Positions 49,133-60,747 of a DNA stretch of 64,000 bases are shown here, piece after piece. The notes beneath the pieces are model-generated. The model was not told the origin of the DNA. It made no database searches and saw nothing but the letters and a program-made list of their open reading frames with translations. Position 1 is the first letter of the stretch, and each line of letters starts with the position of its first letter. Both the position numbers and the translations under genes were made by a program. Source of the DNA: Vibrio mytili (GTDB lineage Bacteria; Pseudomonadota; Gammaproteobacteria; Enterobacterales; Vibrionaceae); the NCBI RefSeq assembly GCF_000830505.1, contig NZ_JXOK01000004.1, positions 1 to 64,000 of the forward strand. Reading direction: 5' to 3'.

Positions 49133-50428
49133 ATGAACAAGAGTTACCCTAACCACAGCTTGGAAAACTTTTTCTCTACCAATCTCTCTGCGACTGATGA
49201 CGCTGTATTTGCGGGTATCCAAGCGGAGTTTGCTCGCCAAAATGAACAGATTGAACTGATCGCTTCCGAGAACATTGTTTCTAAAGCGGTCATGCAAGCC
49301 CAAGGCACTTGCCTAACAAATAAATACGCTGAAGGTTACCCAGGTCGTCGTTATTACGGTGGTTGTGAGCATGTTGATACCGTTGAGGCTATCGCTATCG
49401 AACGAGCGAAAAAGCTTTTTAGTTGCGAATACGCAAACGTTCAACCTCACTCTGGCGCTCAGGCCAACGGCGCAGTTAAACTCGCCCTTCTTCAACCAGG
49501 CGACACCATTTTAGGCATGTCTTTGGATGCAGGCGGTCACTTAACTCACGGTGCGCGCCCTGCTCTATCAGGTAAATGGTTTAACGCGGTACAGTACGGT
49601 GTTGACCGCGATACACTAGAAATCAATTATGAAGATGTTCGTGCTCTGGCTGTCGAGCACAAACCAAAGATGATCATCGCAGGTGGTAGTGCGATTCCAC
49701 GCGTTATCAATTTCGCGAAATTCCGTGAAATCGCAGATGAAGTTGGCGCGATCCTGATGGTAGACATGGCTCATATTGCCGGTCTTATCGCAACAGGCGC
49801 TCACCCTAGCCCATTGCCACACGCACACGTCGTAACAACAACCACGCACAAAACACTTCGCGGTCCACGTGGCGGTATGATCCTGACTAACCACGAAGAC
49901 ATCATTAAGAAAATCAACTCAGCCGTCTTCCCTGGCCTTCAAGGTGGCCCATTGATGCACGTTATTGCGGCAAAAGCGGTGGCGTTTGGCGAAGCCCTTG
50001 GCCCTGAGTTTAAAACTTATATCAATTCAGTGATCAACAACGCAAAAGTATTAGCTGAAGTATTGCAGACTCGCGGTTGCGATATTGTGACAGGCGGAAC
50101 AGATACTCATCTTATGCTGGTTGACCTTCGCCCTAAGGGGTTGAAAGGTAACAAAGCGGAAGAGGCACTTGAACGTGCAGGAATCACGTGTAACAAAAAT
50201 GGCATCCCATTTGATTCAGAGAAGCCTATGATTACATCGGGGATCCGTTTAGGAACTCCAGCTGGCACAAGCCGCGGCTTTGGCGCAGAAGAATTCAAAC
50301 TCATTGGTAATTGGATTGGCGATGTACTGGATGGGTTAGTTGACAGCCCAGAAGGTAACACAGAAGTAGAACAACGCGTTCGCAAAGAAGTGAAAGCGCT
50401 GTGTGAACGCTTCCCTCTTTACCGATAA
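49133..50428 (+). CDS. glyA: Serine hydroxymethyltransferase
   Basis: 431 residues. PLP site [13 protein letters not shown] with lysine near 240; also E-L-I-A-S-E-N and [10 protein letters not shown]. It interconverts serine and glycine with transfer of a one-carbon unit to THF. Likely a second, glycine-cleavage-linked copy, since it heads glyA-gcvH-gcvP with only 36 bp before gcvH; the housekeeping copy is expected elsewhere. Confidence 0.95.
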   Translation: MNKSYPNHSLENFFSTNLSATDDAVFAGIQAEFARQNEQIELIASENIVSKAVMQAQGTCLTNKYAEGYPGRRYYGGCEHVDTVEAIAIERAKKLFSCEYANVQPHSGAQANGAVKLALLQPGDTILGMSLDAGGHLTHGARPALSGKWFNAVQYGVDRDTLEINYEDVRALAVEHKPKMIIAGGSAIPRVINFAKFREIADEVGAILMVDMAHIAGLIATGAHPSPLPHAHVVTTTTHKTLRGPRGGMILTNHEDIIKKINSAVFPGLQGGPLMHVIAAKAVAFGEALGPEFKTYINSVINNAKVLAEVLQTRGCDIVTGGTDTHLMLVDLRPKGLKGNKAEEALERAGITCNKNGIPFDSEKPMITSGIRLGTPAGTSRGFGAEEFKLIGNWIGDVLDGLVDSPEGNTEVEQRVRKEVKALCERFPLYR

Positions 50429-50464
50429 ACAATTTTAACGCAGTTATTTTTTGGAGATTAAGCA

Positions 50465-50845
50465 ATGGACAACACATTGAAGTTTGCAGATAGCCACGAG
50501 TGGGTACGCGATAATGGTGATGGTACAGTGACTATCGGAATTTCTGAACATGCGCAGGAAATGCTAGGTGACGTGGTATTCGTCGACCTGCCAGAAGTGG
50601 AAGACGAAATTGAAGCTGGTGATAGCTTCTCACTCGTTGAATCGGTAAAAGCAGCATCAGATATCTACGCACCAATCAGTGGTGAAGTGGTAGAAATCAA
50701 TGAAGAGTTGGAAGATAGCCCAGAGCTTATCAACGAAGAACCATACGAAGGCGGCTGGATTGTGAAAGTGAAGATGTCTGACCCATCAGAACTCGACAAT
50801 CTGAAAGACGCAGAAGAATACCTAAACTCTATTGAAGAAGAGTAA
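50465..50845 (+). CDS. gcvH: Glycine cleavage H protein
   Basis: 126 residues, acidic, with the lipoyl lysine K62 in [13 protein letters not shown]. It carries the aminomethyl group on lipoate between P, T and L proteins. TTTGGAG ahead of the ATG. A 111-bp gap with an AAGCTG-C/GGCAGCTT hairpin at 50860-50888 separates it from gcvP and may lower gcvP expression relative to gcvH. Confidence 0.96.
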   Translation: MDNTLKFADSHEWVRDNGDGTVTIGISEHAQEMLGDVVFVDLPEVEDEIEAGDSFSLVESVKAASDIYAPISGEVVEINEELEDSPELINEEPYEGGWIVKVKMSDPSELDNLKDAEEYLNSIEEE

Positions 50846-50956
50846 TTAGGAAGATTTTCAAAGCTGTCTCCTTATGGAAGGCAGCTTTTTTCAATGTTCG
50901 GAAATATAGACCTTATCGTTGACGACACATCCGAACGATGGAGTAGGTAAAGGACA

Positions 50957-53821
50957 ATGACTGAATTACTTCAAAGCCTCAGCACGCAAAATGAGTTCGT
51001 TGCTCGCCACAACGGCCCAAACAAATCTGACCAACAAAAAATGTTGGATGCGATCAACGTCGCTAACCTTGATGCACTTATCGAAGAAACGGTTCCAGCA
51101 CAAATTCGTCTGGAAAAACCGTTATCGTTAGCAGAAGCGAAAAGCGAAGCAGACATGCTTGTCGCGATGCGTAAGTTTGCCGATCAAAACCAAATCAAAC
51201 GCACATTCATTGGTCAAGGTTACCACAACACCTTCACGCCAAACGTGATTCTACGTAATGTACTGGAAAACCCAGGTTGGTACACTGCGTACACACCTTA
51301 TCAGCCAGAAATCTCTCAAGGTCGTTTAGAAGCGCTACTGAACTACCAGCAAATGGTCATGGACCTAACGGGGATGGAAATCGCGAACGCTTCTCTATTA
51401 GACGAAGCAACGGCAGCCGCCGAAGCGATGACACTATGTAAGCGCGCTGGTAAGAGTAAAAGTAACGTATTCTTTGTCGCTGACGATGTTCACCCGCAAA
51501 CGCTAGAAGTTGTAAAAACTCGTGCGAAATACATCGGCTTTGACGTTCAAGTAGGTTCACTGGAGTCGCTACCAGAACAAGACGTTTTTGGTGCACTCGT
51601 TCAATACCCAGGCACAACCGGTGAAGTTCGCGACTTGACGGACATCATCGCTAAAGCCCAAGCAAACAAAACTCTCGTCACGGTTGCAACTGACCTACTC
51701 GCTTCAACTCTGCTTAAACCAGCAGGTGAAATGGGTGCGGATGTTGTTATCGGTTCAGCGCAACGCTTCGGCGTGCCAATGGGCTACGGTGGTCCACACG
51801 CTGCATTTATGGCAACGCGTGACAAACACAAGCGTACTATGCCTGGTCGTGTTATCGGTGTCTCTATCGATGTTAACGGCAACCAAGCTCTACGTATGGC
51901 CATGCAAACACGTGAGCAGCACATCCGCCGTGAAAAAGCGACCTCGAATATCTGTACTGCGCAAGCATTGCTAGCAAATATGGCGTCTTTCTACGCGGTA
52001 TTCCACGGCGCAGAAGGTCTACGCACGATTGCTCGTCGCACTCACCACATGACTGCGATTCTCGCTGCCGGTCTGACTAAATCTGGCTATGAGCTAACAC
52101 ACCATAGCTTCTTCGACACCATTACTATCAATACAGGTAGCAAAACAGAAGAACTGTATGCGAAAGCGCAAGCAGCAGACATCAACCTACGCAAGCTCGA
52201 TGGCAAGCTAGGTATTAGCTTCGACGAAACAACAACAACGGCTGACATCGATGCGCTATTTGCTGTGTTTAACGTACAACTAGACGTTAACGCCCTGTCT
52301 TCTGAAATCGCAAGTAATGAGTTTGCCGCCATTCCAGAAGCACTGCGTCGAACTTCAGAGTTTCTCACCCACCCAGTGTTCAACACGCACCACAGCGAAA
52401 CGCAAATGATGCGTTACCTAAAACAGCTTGAGAACAAAGATTTCTCATTGACGCACGGCATGATTCCACTGGGCAGCTGTACAATGAAACTGAACGCGGC
52501 CGCAGAAATGATTCCTGTAACTTGGCCTGAGTTTGGTTCAATTCACCCGTTCGCACCTCTTGAGCAAGCGGCTGGTTACACTGCCCTTGCTAAAGATCTA
52601 AAAGAGAAGCTATGTGAAATCACTGGCTACGACGATTTCTCGCTACAGCCAAACTCTGGTGCATCAGGTGAATACGCAGGTCTTATCGCGATTCAACGCT
52701 ACCACGATAGCCGTGGCGAAGGTCACCGTAACGTATGTTTGATCCCAAGTTCAGCACACGGTACTAACCCGGCGACAGCGTCAATGGTGTCAATGAAAGT
52801 GGTTGTGGTTAAATGTGACCAAGACGGCAACATCGACATGGGTGATCTTGCTGATAAGATCGAAAAACACAAAGACAACCTATCAAGCATTATGATCACT
52901 TACCCTTCTACGCACGGCGTTTATGAAGAGCAAGTGAAAGAAGTATGCGAAATGGTGCACGCAGCTGGCGGTCAGGTATACCTAGACGGTGCCAACATGA
53001 ACGCTCAGGTTGGCCTAACCTCTCCGGGCTTCATCGGCTCTGACGTATCTCACCTGAACTTACACAAAACTTTCTGTATTCCACACGGTGGTGGCGGTCC
53101 GGGTATGGGTCCTATCGGTGTGAAATCTCACCTGGCTCCTTTCCTACCTGGTCACATTGAAAATGGCGTGGAAGGCAAAGAGTTAGCGGTTTCTGCTGCT
53201 GATATGGGTAGTGCATCTATCTTGCCTATTTCTTGGGCGTACATCGCGATGATGGGTGAAGCAGGTCTGCTAGACGCGACTAAAGTGGCCATTCTTAATG
53301 CCAACTACGTGATGGAACGTCTACGTCCTCACTACCCGATTCTTTTCCGTGGTAAGAACGGCCGCGTCGCGCACGAATGTATTGTCGATATTCGCCCGCT
53401 AAAAGAAGAGACAGGCATCAGCGAAGAAGACATCGCAAAACGTTTGATGGACTACGGTTTCCACGCGCCAACGATGTCATTCCCAGTTGCTGGCACATTG
53501 ATGATAGAACCTACTGAATCTGAAGATTTAGAAGAACTTGACCGTTTCTGTGAAGCCATGATCGCAATCCGTGAAGAGATGACGAAAGTGAAAAACGGTG
53601 AGTGGCCACTTGAGAACAACCCTCTTGTGAACGCACCTCACACTCAAGTGGATCTCGCATCGGACTCTTGGGATCGCCCTTACTCTCGCGAGCTAGGTTG
53701 TTTCCCATCGAAGGCGACGAAGTCTTGGAAATACTGGCCAACAGTAAACCGTGTAGATAACGTTTACGGCGACCGTAATCTAATCTGCTCGTGCCCAAGC
53801 ATCGAAAACTACGAAGATTAA
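50957..53821 (+). CDS. gcvP: Glycine dehydrogenase (decarboxylating), P protein
   Basis: 954 residues, the fused full-length form. The N-terminal half has F-I-G-Q-G-Y-H-N-T and Y-T-P-Y-Q-P-E. The PLP lysine is near residue 704 in [21 protein letters not shown]. It decarboxylates glycine and loads the aminomethyl group onto GcvH. It is frame-intact over 2.9 kb. Last gene of the glyA-gcvH-gcvP unit. Confidence 0.97.
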   Translation: MTELLQSLSTQNEFVARHNGPNKSDQQKMLDAINVANLDALIEETVPAQIRLEKPLSLAEAKSEADMLVAMRKFADQNQIKRTFIGQGYHNTFTPNVILRNVLENPGWYTAYTPYQPEISQGRLEALLNYQQMVMDLTGMEIANASLLDEATAAAEAMTLCKRAGKSKSNVFFVADDVHPQTLEVVKTRAKYIGFDVQVGSLESLPEQDVFGALVQYPGTTGEVRDLTDIIAKAQANKTLVTVATDLLASTLLKPAGEMGADVVIGSAQRFGVPMGYGGPHAAFMATRDKHKRTMPGRVIGVSIDVNGNQALRMAMQTREQHIRREKATSNICTAQALLANMASFYAVFHGAEGLRTIARRTHHMTAILAAGLTKSGYELTHHSFFDTITINTGSKTEELYAKAQAADINLRKLDGKLGISFDETTTTADIDALFAVFNVQLDVNALSSEIASNEFAAIPEALRRTSEFLTHPVFNTHHSETQMMRYLKQLENKDFSLTHGMIPLGSCTMKLNAAAEMIPVTWPEFGSIHPFAPLEQAAGYTALAKDLKEKLCEITGYDDFSLQPNSGASGEYAGLIAIQRYHDSRGEGHRNVCLIPSSAHGTNPATASMVSMKVVVVKCDQDGNIDMGDLADKIEKHKDNLSSIMITYPSTHGVYEEQVKEVCEMVHAAGGQVYLDGANMNAQVGLTSPGFIGSDVSHLNLHKTFCIPHGGGGPGMGPIGVKSHLAPFLPGHIENGVEGKELAVSAADMGSASILPISWAYIAMMGEAGLLDATKVAILNANYVMERLRPHYPILFRGKNGRVAHECIVDIRPLKEETGISEEDIAKRLMDYGFHAPTMSFPVAGTLMIEPTESEDLEELDRFCEAMIAIREEMTKVKNGEWPLENNPLVNAPHTQVDLASDSWDRPYSRELGCFPSKATKSWKYWPTVNRVDNVYGDRNLICSCPSIENYED

Positions 53822-53879
53822 TTCCGTATGTGATCACAGCTTATCAAGTTGGACACAGGCTTGATAAACATAGAAGTAC

Positions 53880-53910
53880 AAAAGCGAACCGGAAGGTTCG
53901 CTTTTTTATT
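53880..53910 (+). terminator. Terminator after gcvP
   Basis: AAAAGCGAACC / GGTTCGCTTTT arms with a GGAA loop, then TTTATT. Confidence 0.9.
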
Positions 53911-54055
53911 TGAGTACATTCGTCTTGGATTTAGGTAAGTAAAATCATTATTGGACAGAAATGAGTTAGAGTTGGCGATCCAAGTCAGATAATCTGAATT
54001 TGGGCAAATCTGGCTTAAAAATAAGAGCCTTAAATGGAGAATTTTTACCTTTGAA

Positions 54056-55506
54056 TCAGTCTTTCAACCCTGACGGTCTGGAAATCCCCAAACTTTGCAA
54101 CGGAGCCGCTTTTTGTCGACACAGACTTTCCACTACTGAGCTAATTTCCGCTGGCATAACACCAAGTTTGTTCCCAACCTCTAGCCTATCGTCAAAAACC
54201 AAATTAAAAAAATAACGGTAAATATCTTGCCATTGGTGGAGACGTTTCAGGCTTATTCTGCGTGCATACTCAGGCTTAACCAGCCGTTGAACTCATGCCA
54301 AAAATATTGGTTCCAATTGGGATGAGATGGGAATAACTGTTCGACTCTAAACTGCTTATTGGTTAACACGCCTATGCCAACATGCCAGTAGCTTTGCGCA
54401 TAATCAATGAACAATCGATACCATTTTTCATTCCACCAGCTCATGGTTTTTGTCATCGCAGTTGATTTTGAATTTGGCATTTGTTTTTGTACATGGCAAT
54501 AGAACAGAGCTGTTTGATCACGGCTGACTTCCTCACAGAAAGCGGTAATCGCAGCTCCACGCAAAAAACTTTCATGTTCAAGAACAATAGCTTGAGGAGG
54601 AAAGCTAATCACCTTCTGTCGTAGATTCTGGAAGTGAGCATGAGCAGCATATACTGGGCGAAAAATGAGCGCCTCTTTAGACAAAGCGTGACGATGCTCG
54701 GCATAGGCAAGCATATCAAACTGACTGCGAGCCATGATTTTGCTGTAAGTTTTCTCAGCTTTACTCAAGACATCCTCATCATCTTCGACCTTTTGCTCAA
54801 CTGCATCCAACTTATAAATGCCAGACGGTAAAGCTTCTGACAGCAATGAGGATTGGCTGGATAGTGCATTGTCATTGATAAGTAACATATAACCAGAACG
54901 AGCATCAGCGCTTGAGACAGTCCAAAGATAGGTTTCACGCTGCTGACTTTGATGGTGCTGGAAACCTGATCGGCAGGTTTGCACGCATGTTCTGGTTTGA
55001 ATCAACGGCAAACTAAAATTAGCCTCCCACTGACGACTGGCGTAAGTAAGCAAATTCGCAAGCATCGTAATGCGCTGTGAAAACGCTTTATTACTCAGCT
55101 TACAGACCTTTTGAAGATTATCAGGAGTCACGCCTTTAATGAGCGCATCCATTATTGGCTGAAGTTGTTTGCTTAGCTTCTCAACATTCGGCAGCGTGAC
55201 GACTTGCTGACATTGAGCACACTTAACTCGCTGGCTGCCAGAGGCAGTGAAACCGTATCGGTGAAGTTGTGGTTGCAAGCAACCACAGCTATCAAAAAAT
55301 TCCAGATCAAATTGCTCTCGTTTAATCTGTTGAGCGAGTTCGATTATCGGTTGGTTGGATAATACTGGAGGGAATGCCCCGCATTCGGGGCAATGCCATG
55401 CATCATAGCCAAGCCGATTAGAGCGAGTATAAATGCTAAGATCTTGCTGGCCACAATTGGGACAACCGTAAGTCTTACACCCATTATATTCTACTCTAAA
55501 TGGCAT
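54056..55506 (-). pseudogene. Zinc-ribbon, transposase-like protein, frameshifted near the C-terminus
   Basis: The N-terminal 100 residues hold paired cysteines (C15/C18, C39/C42, C74/C76, C96/C99); the last part, R-Y-G-F-T-A-S-G-S-Q-R-V-K-C, recalls the InsA zinc ribbon of IS1-type transposases. The rest is a long, Trp-rich region that may be an RNase H-like core, but no catalytic triad was proven. After residue 416 one base is missing near 54259; the next frame continues for 65 codons (R-I-S-L-K-R-L-H-Q-W-Q-D) to a stop at 54056, 483 residues in all. No terminal inverted repeats were seen, so this may be a domesticated or non-IS protein. Confidence 0.6.
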
Positions 55507-55527
55507 CCGCTCTCCTGTTACCGTTGC

Positions 55528-57087
55528 TTATTCAGATACATCTACTTGACGACCTAACGCAGGCACTTTGACATGTTTCTTAGCTTTAAACTGGTTAATT
55601 AACGTCTGTGTAATAGAGCTACTTTCAGATAACAGTTTGCCATCTGCAAAGACTTTATAGCCGTCACCACCGCTTGCAGCATAAGAGTATGTTGCTACTT
55701 TATAGGTTTGAGTATCTTTTACTGCCTTACCTTGAATTTTCAACGTCAGTAAACGTTGCCCCTCAGGCCTTTTACCATCGTATTTTGCTTCAATACCAGA
55801 GAATTGAGCTAATCCGTAAGGCAACTTGTAGCTATATTCTAGTAGCTCTTTAACTTGCTTACCCGTCAACTCAACCACTGACAACTTATCAGTGAATGGG
55901 AACAGGTCCATAACGTTTTCCATCGTGACCGGACCTTTGTTTAAGTCCACACGAATACTGCCTGAACTAATCATACTTATATCCGCATTACCAGCTTCAC
56001 GCATCATGTCCGCAACTAAGTTTCCGACATTAGATTCACGGTAATATCGACGGAATGCCGTTTTATCAATTGTCGCTATCTCTTGATTCAGCTCTGGATA
56101 TTTAGCTCGCGCATCGTCGATTAACTGCCCTGTTTTAGCATCTCTTGCTAACTTGTCAGATTCGACAGGTATCAGTTTCCCTTCTAGCAAGTTTACACTG
56201 TGTTTATCTGTATCAACGGCAAACTTAGTGTAACCAAGGTATTTTCCTTGTCCGAAAGTTAACCCAATAACGGTGCCTGTTTTGGGGTGAACAACGGGTT
56301 TCCACAAACCATGGTCAGAGTGACCGCCAAAGATAACATCAACCCCCTTTAGCTTTCCTGCCATTTCATAGTCTTCATCGAAGCCACGTTGCACTTCGGG
56401 ATCCGCTTCTTTATCCGTCTGCATAGGCGCAGTTTTGTTTTGGTGCGTTAATACGATCACCATATCGACTTCATCACGAATTTTATCAACCCAGAACTGA
56501 GTCACTTCCGCAGGGTCATCAACGGTTAAGCCTTTGCGGTTTCCTTTCCACATGGTGTTATAAAAGGCATCAACACCCATCACACCAATAACCCCGATAC
56601 GAATGCCGTTGCGTTCAATGATTGTGTACGGCTGCGCAAAAGGTGCGTTGTTTTGTTCAAATTTAATGTTTGCATTCAATACTGGGTAAGCCGCTCTTGG
56701 CATATTTTGTTTGAGTGTTTCCCAACCATATTCAAACTCATGATTACCTAGTGTTATTGCGTCGTATCCCATTGCACTGTACAGGTCAAACGAGAGTTTC
56801 CCTTTTGTTTTTTTAGCCAGCGATCCAGTAAAAATATCACCCGCATCGAGCAGGAAGCTGGTGTCTTCTTTTGCTCGCACTTCCTTGATTAATGTGGCTA
56901 AGTAAGGAATGCCACCAATACGTGCTATATCAGGGTTCCAGAACGCATCTACAGGTTCGTAAACACTTTCAATATCATTGGTATGGAGTAAGGTTACATT
57001 ACGAATTTCTGCAACCGCGCTGTTCGAAACACCAATCATAGTTGCAATCAATGACAACATTATTGGCGAGGCAATTTTCTTTTTCAT
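55528..57087 (-). CDS. Periplasmic 5'-nucleotidase family metallophosphoesterase
   Basis: 519 residues with a signal peptide (M-K-K-K then a hydrophobic core, cleavage after A-V-A). The metallophosphatase domain has L-L-H-T-N-D-I, D-A-G-D-I-F, G-N-H-E-F, L-T-H-Q-N and G-G-H-S-D-H; the C-terminal substrate domain has S-S-G-S-I-R-V-D-L and A-S-G-G-D-G-Y-K-V-F. It should dephosphorylate extracellular nucleotides for salvage. The zinc-ribbon gene follows after 22 bp on the same strand. Confidence 0.92.
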   Translation of the reverse strand: MKKKIASPIMLSLIATMIGVSNSAVAEIRNVTLLHTNDIESVYEPVDAFWNPDIARIGGIPYLATLIKEVRAKEDTSFLLDAGDIFTGSLAKKTKGKLSFDLYSAMGYDAITLGNHEFEYGWETLKQNMPRAAYPVLNANIKFEQNNAPFAQPYTIIERNGIRIGVIGVMGVDAFYNTMWKGNRKGLTVDDPAEVTQFWVDKIRDEVDMVIVLTHQNKTAPMQTDKEADPEVQRGFDEDYEMAGKLKGVDVIFGGHSDHGLWKPVVHPKTGTVIGLTFGQGKYLGYTKFAVDTDKHSVNLLEGKLIPVESDKLARDAKTGQLIDDARAKYPELNQEIATIDKTAFRRYYRESNVGNLVADMMREAGNADISMISSGSIRVDLNKGPVTMENVMDLFPFTDKLSVVELTGKQVKELLEYSYKLPYGLAQFSGIEAKYDGKRPEGQRLLTLKIQGKAVKDTQTYKVATYSYAASGGDGYKVFADGKLLSESSSITQTLINQFKAKKHVKVPALGRQVDVSE

Positions 57088-57326
57088 AGTCTGTTCCGTG
57101 CAAAGTGAAAAGCAAAATGTGACATGGTTAGTGTCGGATTGATTATGCTTAGCTCAATACACGTAATATTTGAATCAGCTCACATCAGCCATATAGAAAA
57201 CAGAAATGGAACTCCGGAGTTTCTTTTTGTGTTGGTCGTAAGGCATGCAAAGAGTTATATGCAAAAAGCGAACACGTAGCAAAGCTAGGGAATTCCAGAT
57301 AGTCTGAGCTGAATAACGGATTAAAA

Positions 57327-57360
57327 GATAAGTGTGCCTTTCTGTCAGACACACTTATCC
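57327..57360. repeat. Inverted repeat with 10-bp arms
   Basis: GATAAGTGTG and CACACTTATC enclose a 13-base loop. On the minus strand it is followed by TTTT, so it may also terminate transcription arriving from the STAND gene. Confidence 0.6.
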
Positions 57361-57420
57361 TGACATATAAATACAGTATTTGTAGTGGCTTAATGATCCC
57401 GGACAGAACTAACAGCATAT

Positions 57421-57620
57421 TTAACCTGAACTCGGGATAACCTAAGCCTATCAGTACTACTCTTTTAGCGCCTAACCTATTTAAAATCAACGCAATAGAC
57501 CAGCTATTGTCGTATAATGCTACCTAGTTATGCATCTAAAATTACAGTACTAAGTAATGAAAAAGTATCTATGTTTTTAAATCAAAGGGTTATAGCCTTT
57601 CTTGTCCCGAATTCAGGTTA
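57421..57620. repeat. Inverted-repeat pair flanking about 200 bp, possible MITE or IS scar
   Basis: TTAACCTGAACTCGGGA near 57421 and TCCCGAATTCAGGTTAT near 57605 are inverted copies with one internal mismatch over 16 bases. The space between holds no gene. Such an arrangement fits a short non-autonomous element or the ends of a deleted IS. Confidence 0.45.
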
Positions 57621-57802
57621 TTTAGTCATTAGAAAAAATAGGTCAAATAATGAGAAATGTGTCCCAAATCTTTGGCTGGAACACTTTGGGGCAGAGGTGT
57701 GTTTGCCATAGCCAGTTAAATAACCCCTGACAAACGCTCTGATAGAGGAAACGTTGCAAACTGTATTATCTTCTGACTCTATAAACCTAATTTATGGGCA
57801 TT

Positions 57803-60063
57803 CTAAGCAGAGCTAGGGGTTAGCTCTGATGCAACCAATGAATCTACCCAATGGCTTCGAGCTTGCTCGTACATATCACAGATCACCTGCTCGGTAACGA
57901 GGAGAGATACCTCCTCGGCCTTTGCGAGTGTTTTCTCGATGTGCTTCATATCGCTACGTTGCTGCGCATGGGCATTTAAGATATGGCAATACATTACCAA
58001 TTGGCCGCGGTAGAACCCACTGCGCTGCCACAATGCTAACCCCTCCTCCGCTCGCTCAATGGCTTGTTGATACTCACACTTAAGCAAGTGCTTACGGGCA
58101 AGGCCATTTAGACAATCGGTGTAGGAGTGGTGCAGATCATTTTGCGCTGCGATTGCCTTGGTTTGGCGTAGCAATTCAATCGACTCATCGATCTGGCTAG
58201 GTACTCCATCGCTGTACTCATTGATAGATTGATGTAGATGGTTTCAGCGGTATTATCTAACGCTTTGGCGATTACCAGTGCCTCTTGATAATCTTGATAG
58301 CTCTTTTGGAAATACTCGCTGTCTTGAGTTTCTAACCCTAACGAAAGGTAGCAAAGCCCACGTTGCGTCATGGCGCGGCAGCGGATCATTTCAAGGTGAG
58401 AACGGTGCGCCTCTTCAATGAGGGGCTCGATGATGGTAAGGGCTTTTGACGTCTGGCCATGTTGCCTTAGCGTCATAGCAATCTGCACCTTCGCCTCCCC
58501 AATTGTCTCTGGAGAGCTGCCGATAGCGGCAAGGTCTTCAAACACGGATAGCGCCTCATCCATACGACACTGCTGTTGGTACAGCTTACCGCTCAGGTGC
58601 AGGAAGTCCTCTCGGTCTTTCTCCGAGATCTGCGCACTTTCAAGGTAGTGCTGGGCTTCGATGAAGTTTTTGTAGCCTAGCTGAGCCTCAACATTGATTC
58701 CGTTGATCTGGTCGGCATAATAGTAAAATAGGCACGTCAGTGCGGTGTTTTTTGATTCATCAGACTGATGGTCGAGCAAGGCCCGCTTCATCAATGGATT
58801 GATCGAAAATGCCTGTCCGGGCAAGGTCTGGATAAACGAGTGCTGAGTCAACCTATCCAGTTCGGTAGCTGGGTATCCGGTATTGTATTGCCGGATCATA
58901 TATTGAAAAAGTTGGCTATCGAAGTGCCGACAGTTTGCCAGTACTTTCAGGGTTGCACTCTCCGCTCGGTCTAGGTAGCGGATAAATCTATCTAAGATCT
59001 CTCTCTGGGTCTTGCCCTGAAAATCATCCGGCGTTGGGGTTCGTAATAGAGTGAACTTAATTTTTTGATAGGTATCAACAGAGACATCAAGGTAAAAGGG
59101 AACCCCCTTGCTGTTCTCGACGATAACATCAATGATTTCAGAGTCTTGGATATCACAACTTTCCAAAAAATAGCGCGCATCGGTTTCAGAGAGTGATTCG
59201 AGGATGTGCGAATCCAACACCTCTGCCCAATCGGACTGGTACTCTGACCATCTCAGCTTGTCTCGACCAGCAATCACAAACAGCACGTTGGGATGATGGG
59301 TAATCCACTCACGCACCCATTCATCGACTGAAAAAAAGTGCCCCTCACGATAAGCGTTGTCCCACATTGCCTCGTATGAGTCGATAAAGACACACAGCTT
59401 TTGTGCATCATCCTTATCTAACGCAGCATTCAAGTCTTCAGCCAGCATCATAGGCAGGCGCTCTGCGATTTGCTGTGGAGTTAGACTTGGTAGCTCTTTG
59501 AAGATACGGCTGCCCGCCGAACTCCACCAGCGTTCTAGGACGTTCACGCCTTTTTTGCCCAATACGGCTAGCTTAGTCACTACGCTGGCAACTGGTAGCG
59601 CCTCTAGTGTCTCGACCAAGGCTTGAGCGATGTCCGTCATCAGATCAGAGGTTTGCAGGTACTCTAGGCTAGGGTCGTTGATGGTGATATCGGGGTTTAC
59701 CTTTTGCAGATAGATCAGGTAGGCAAAATCAAAGGAGCGAAAGCTCGGCTTGGGCTTAAACTGTTGGGCTAAGGTTTGGCGCAATGAGCGGAGGCAAAAA
59801 GCGCAATCTTGATAAGCGGGGTCCTCCATGTCGATACGTACATGGCACCAGTCACTAGTTAGAGATTCACTTTTCGAGAGCTCTTTAAGCAATCGAGATT
59901 TGCCAATACCGCCAAAACCATAAAAATTAATGACGCTATGCTCAGTGGAGTCAAAGTTATGGATTGCCTTTCTGAATGTCTCCCTCGGAAGCTCTCGGTC
60001 GGTGAAGATGCGTTGAGCCTTAATTGGGGCACTATTGAATGTGTGTTTAGGTTTAAGAGCCAT
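57803..60063 (-). pseudogene. STAND-type NTPase with TPR-like tail, frameshifted
   Basis: P-loop G-F-G-G-I-G-K-S at 49-56, Walker B L-C-V-F-I-D near 223-228, sensor-like A-G-R-D-K-L at 265-270 and the STAND-typical G-V-P-F-Y-L at 320-325. From about 430 on, helical repeats of the TPR kind (A-L-S-V-F-E-D-L-A-A-I-G, Y-Q-E-A-L-V-I-A-K-A) suggest a sensing or scaffold tail. No effector domain precedes the NTPase. At 58225 one base is missing; repair gives N-E-Y-S-D-G-V-P-S-Q and 753 residues. STAND proteins serve as signalling or anti-phage sensors, but the role here is unknown. Confidence 0.75.
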
Positions 60064-60260
60064 CGAATTCCTTTCTCGACTATGCCGGTACGTTTAGGGA
60101 GGATATCGCCTCGGACAAATGTGTGCCCTAGACCCTGCCCCAATCATAAATGATTCTTGCGGGAAGTCATGGTTAGCTAGAATATATCAACTAAACATTT
60201 GATCTGAATCGATTTGGGCGGCAGCTATGTATTATTACCCCACGTTGTCTAGAATGATGT

Positions 60261-60422
60261 TTACTGCGGGGTATCGCTCGACTTTATAAGTGAAAAGCTA
60301 GCATCCTTATTTTCGGTCCATATGATTTCGTCACCTTGCTACCAATTGAGATCCTTTAGATAATCGTCAGAGATCTCGAAGTAGTGCTCGCCTTTCTCGG
60401 TTACTTTTATCGGTATTCTCAT
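60261..60422 (-). pseudogene. AbrB/MazE-like antitoxin, interrupted by an amber codon
   Basis: Reading leftward from the ATG at 60422 gives M-R-I-P-I-K-V-T-E-K-G-E-H-Y-F-E-I, then D-L-N-W, a TAG at codon 28, and Q-G-D-E-I-I-W-T-E-N-K-D to a TAA at 60261, 53 residues in total. The pattern fits the swapped-hairpin AbrB fold seen in small antitoxins (G-D-x-I-x-W is its hallmark). Only one base separates TAG from CAG or AAG. No toxin gene follows before the STAND gene, so this is a solitary relic or a truncated antitoxin. Confidence 0.55.
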
Positions 60423-60711
60423 AGATTGACCTTTTCTTAAACAAGTATTCGACAATCAGCACTATTGAATCATAATGAAAACTAAGTCAAATATGCATAT
60501 TAGGCTTGACGTAAACAATAGGTTTCAGCACGGAATGGGGCATTTCTGATCTAGAAGTGCTCACAGTGAACTTGTGATCACCGTAAACAAAAAACTATTA
60601 GCAAATAAGCAGTTAATTGCGTCTTCTCATACTGATGATGTACCCCCTCTGTCCAAAACGCGACGATTTTCGTCAACTTCTATTCAGATATCATTCACAT
60701 AGTCTTCTAGC
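60423..60711. other. Intergenic region before the isopropylmalate synthase gene
   Basis: AT-rich, no gene seen. It should hold promoters for the leftward antitoxin relic and the rightward synthase gene. A similar gap at 60064-60260 precedes the STAND gene and also shows no gene. Confidence 0.4.
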
Positions 60712-60747
60712 ATGAGCTTTTCTCAACAAAGAAAGGACAAATTAATA

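Larger units (their letters stand above)
57088..57802. other. Long non-coding region with inverted repeats
   Basis: No convincing gene in 700 bp between the 5'-nucleotidase and the STAND gene. AT-rich stretches and stops interrupt all frames, although short open frames exist. It holds a long hairpin (57327-57360) and a distant inverted pair (57421-57620), listed separately. It reads like a scar left by mobile DNA. Confidence 0.5.

Noticed and set aside
54000..54215. 71-codon plus-strand frame after gcvP
   Set aside because: The minus strand reads as the displaced C-terminal part of the zinc-ribbon protein, which explains the open frame.
57185..57490. 101-codon minus-strand open frame in the gap upstream of the 5'-nucleotidase
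   Set aside because: No ribosome site or recognisable motif, and it runs through the hairpin and the inverted repeat.
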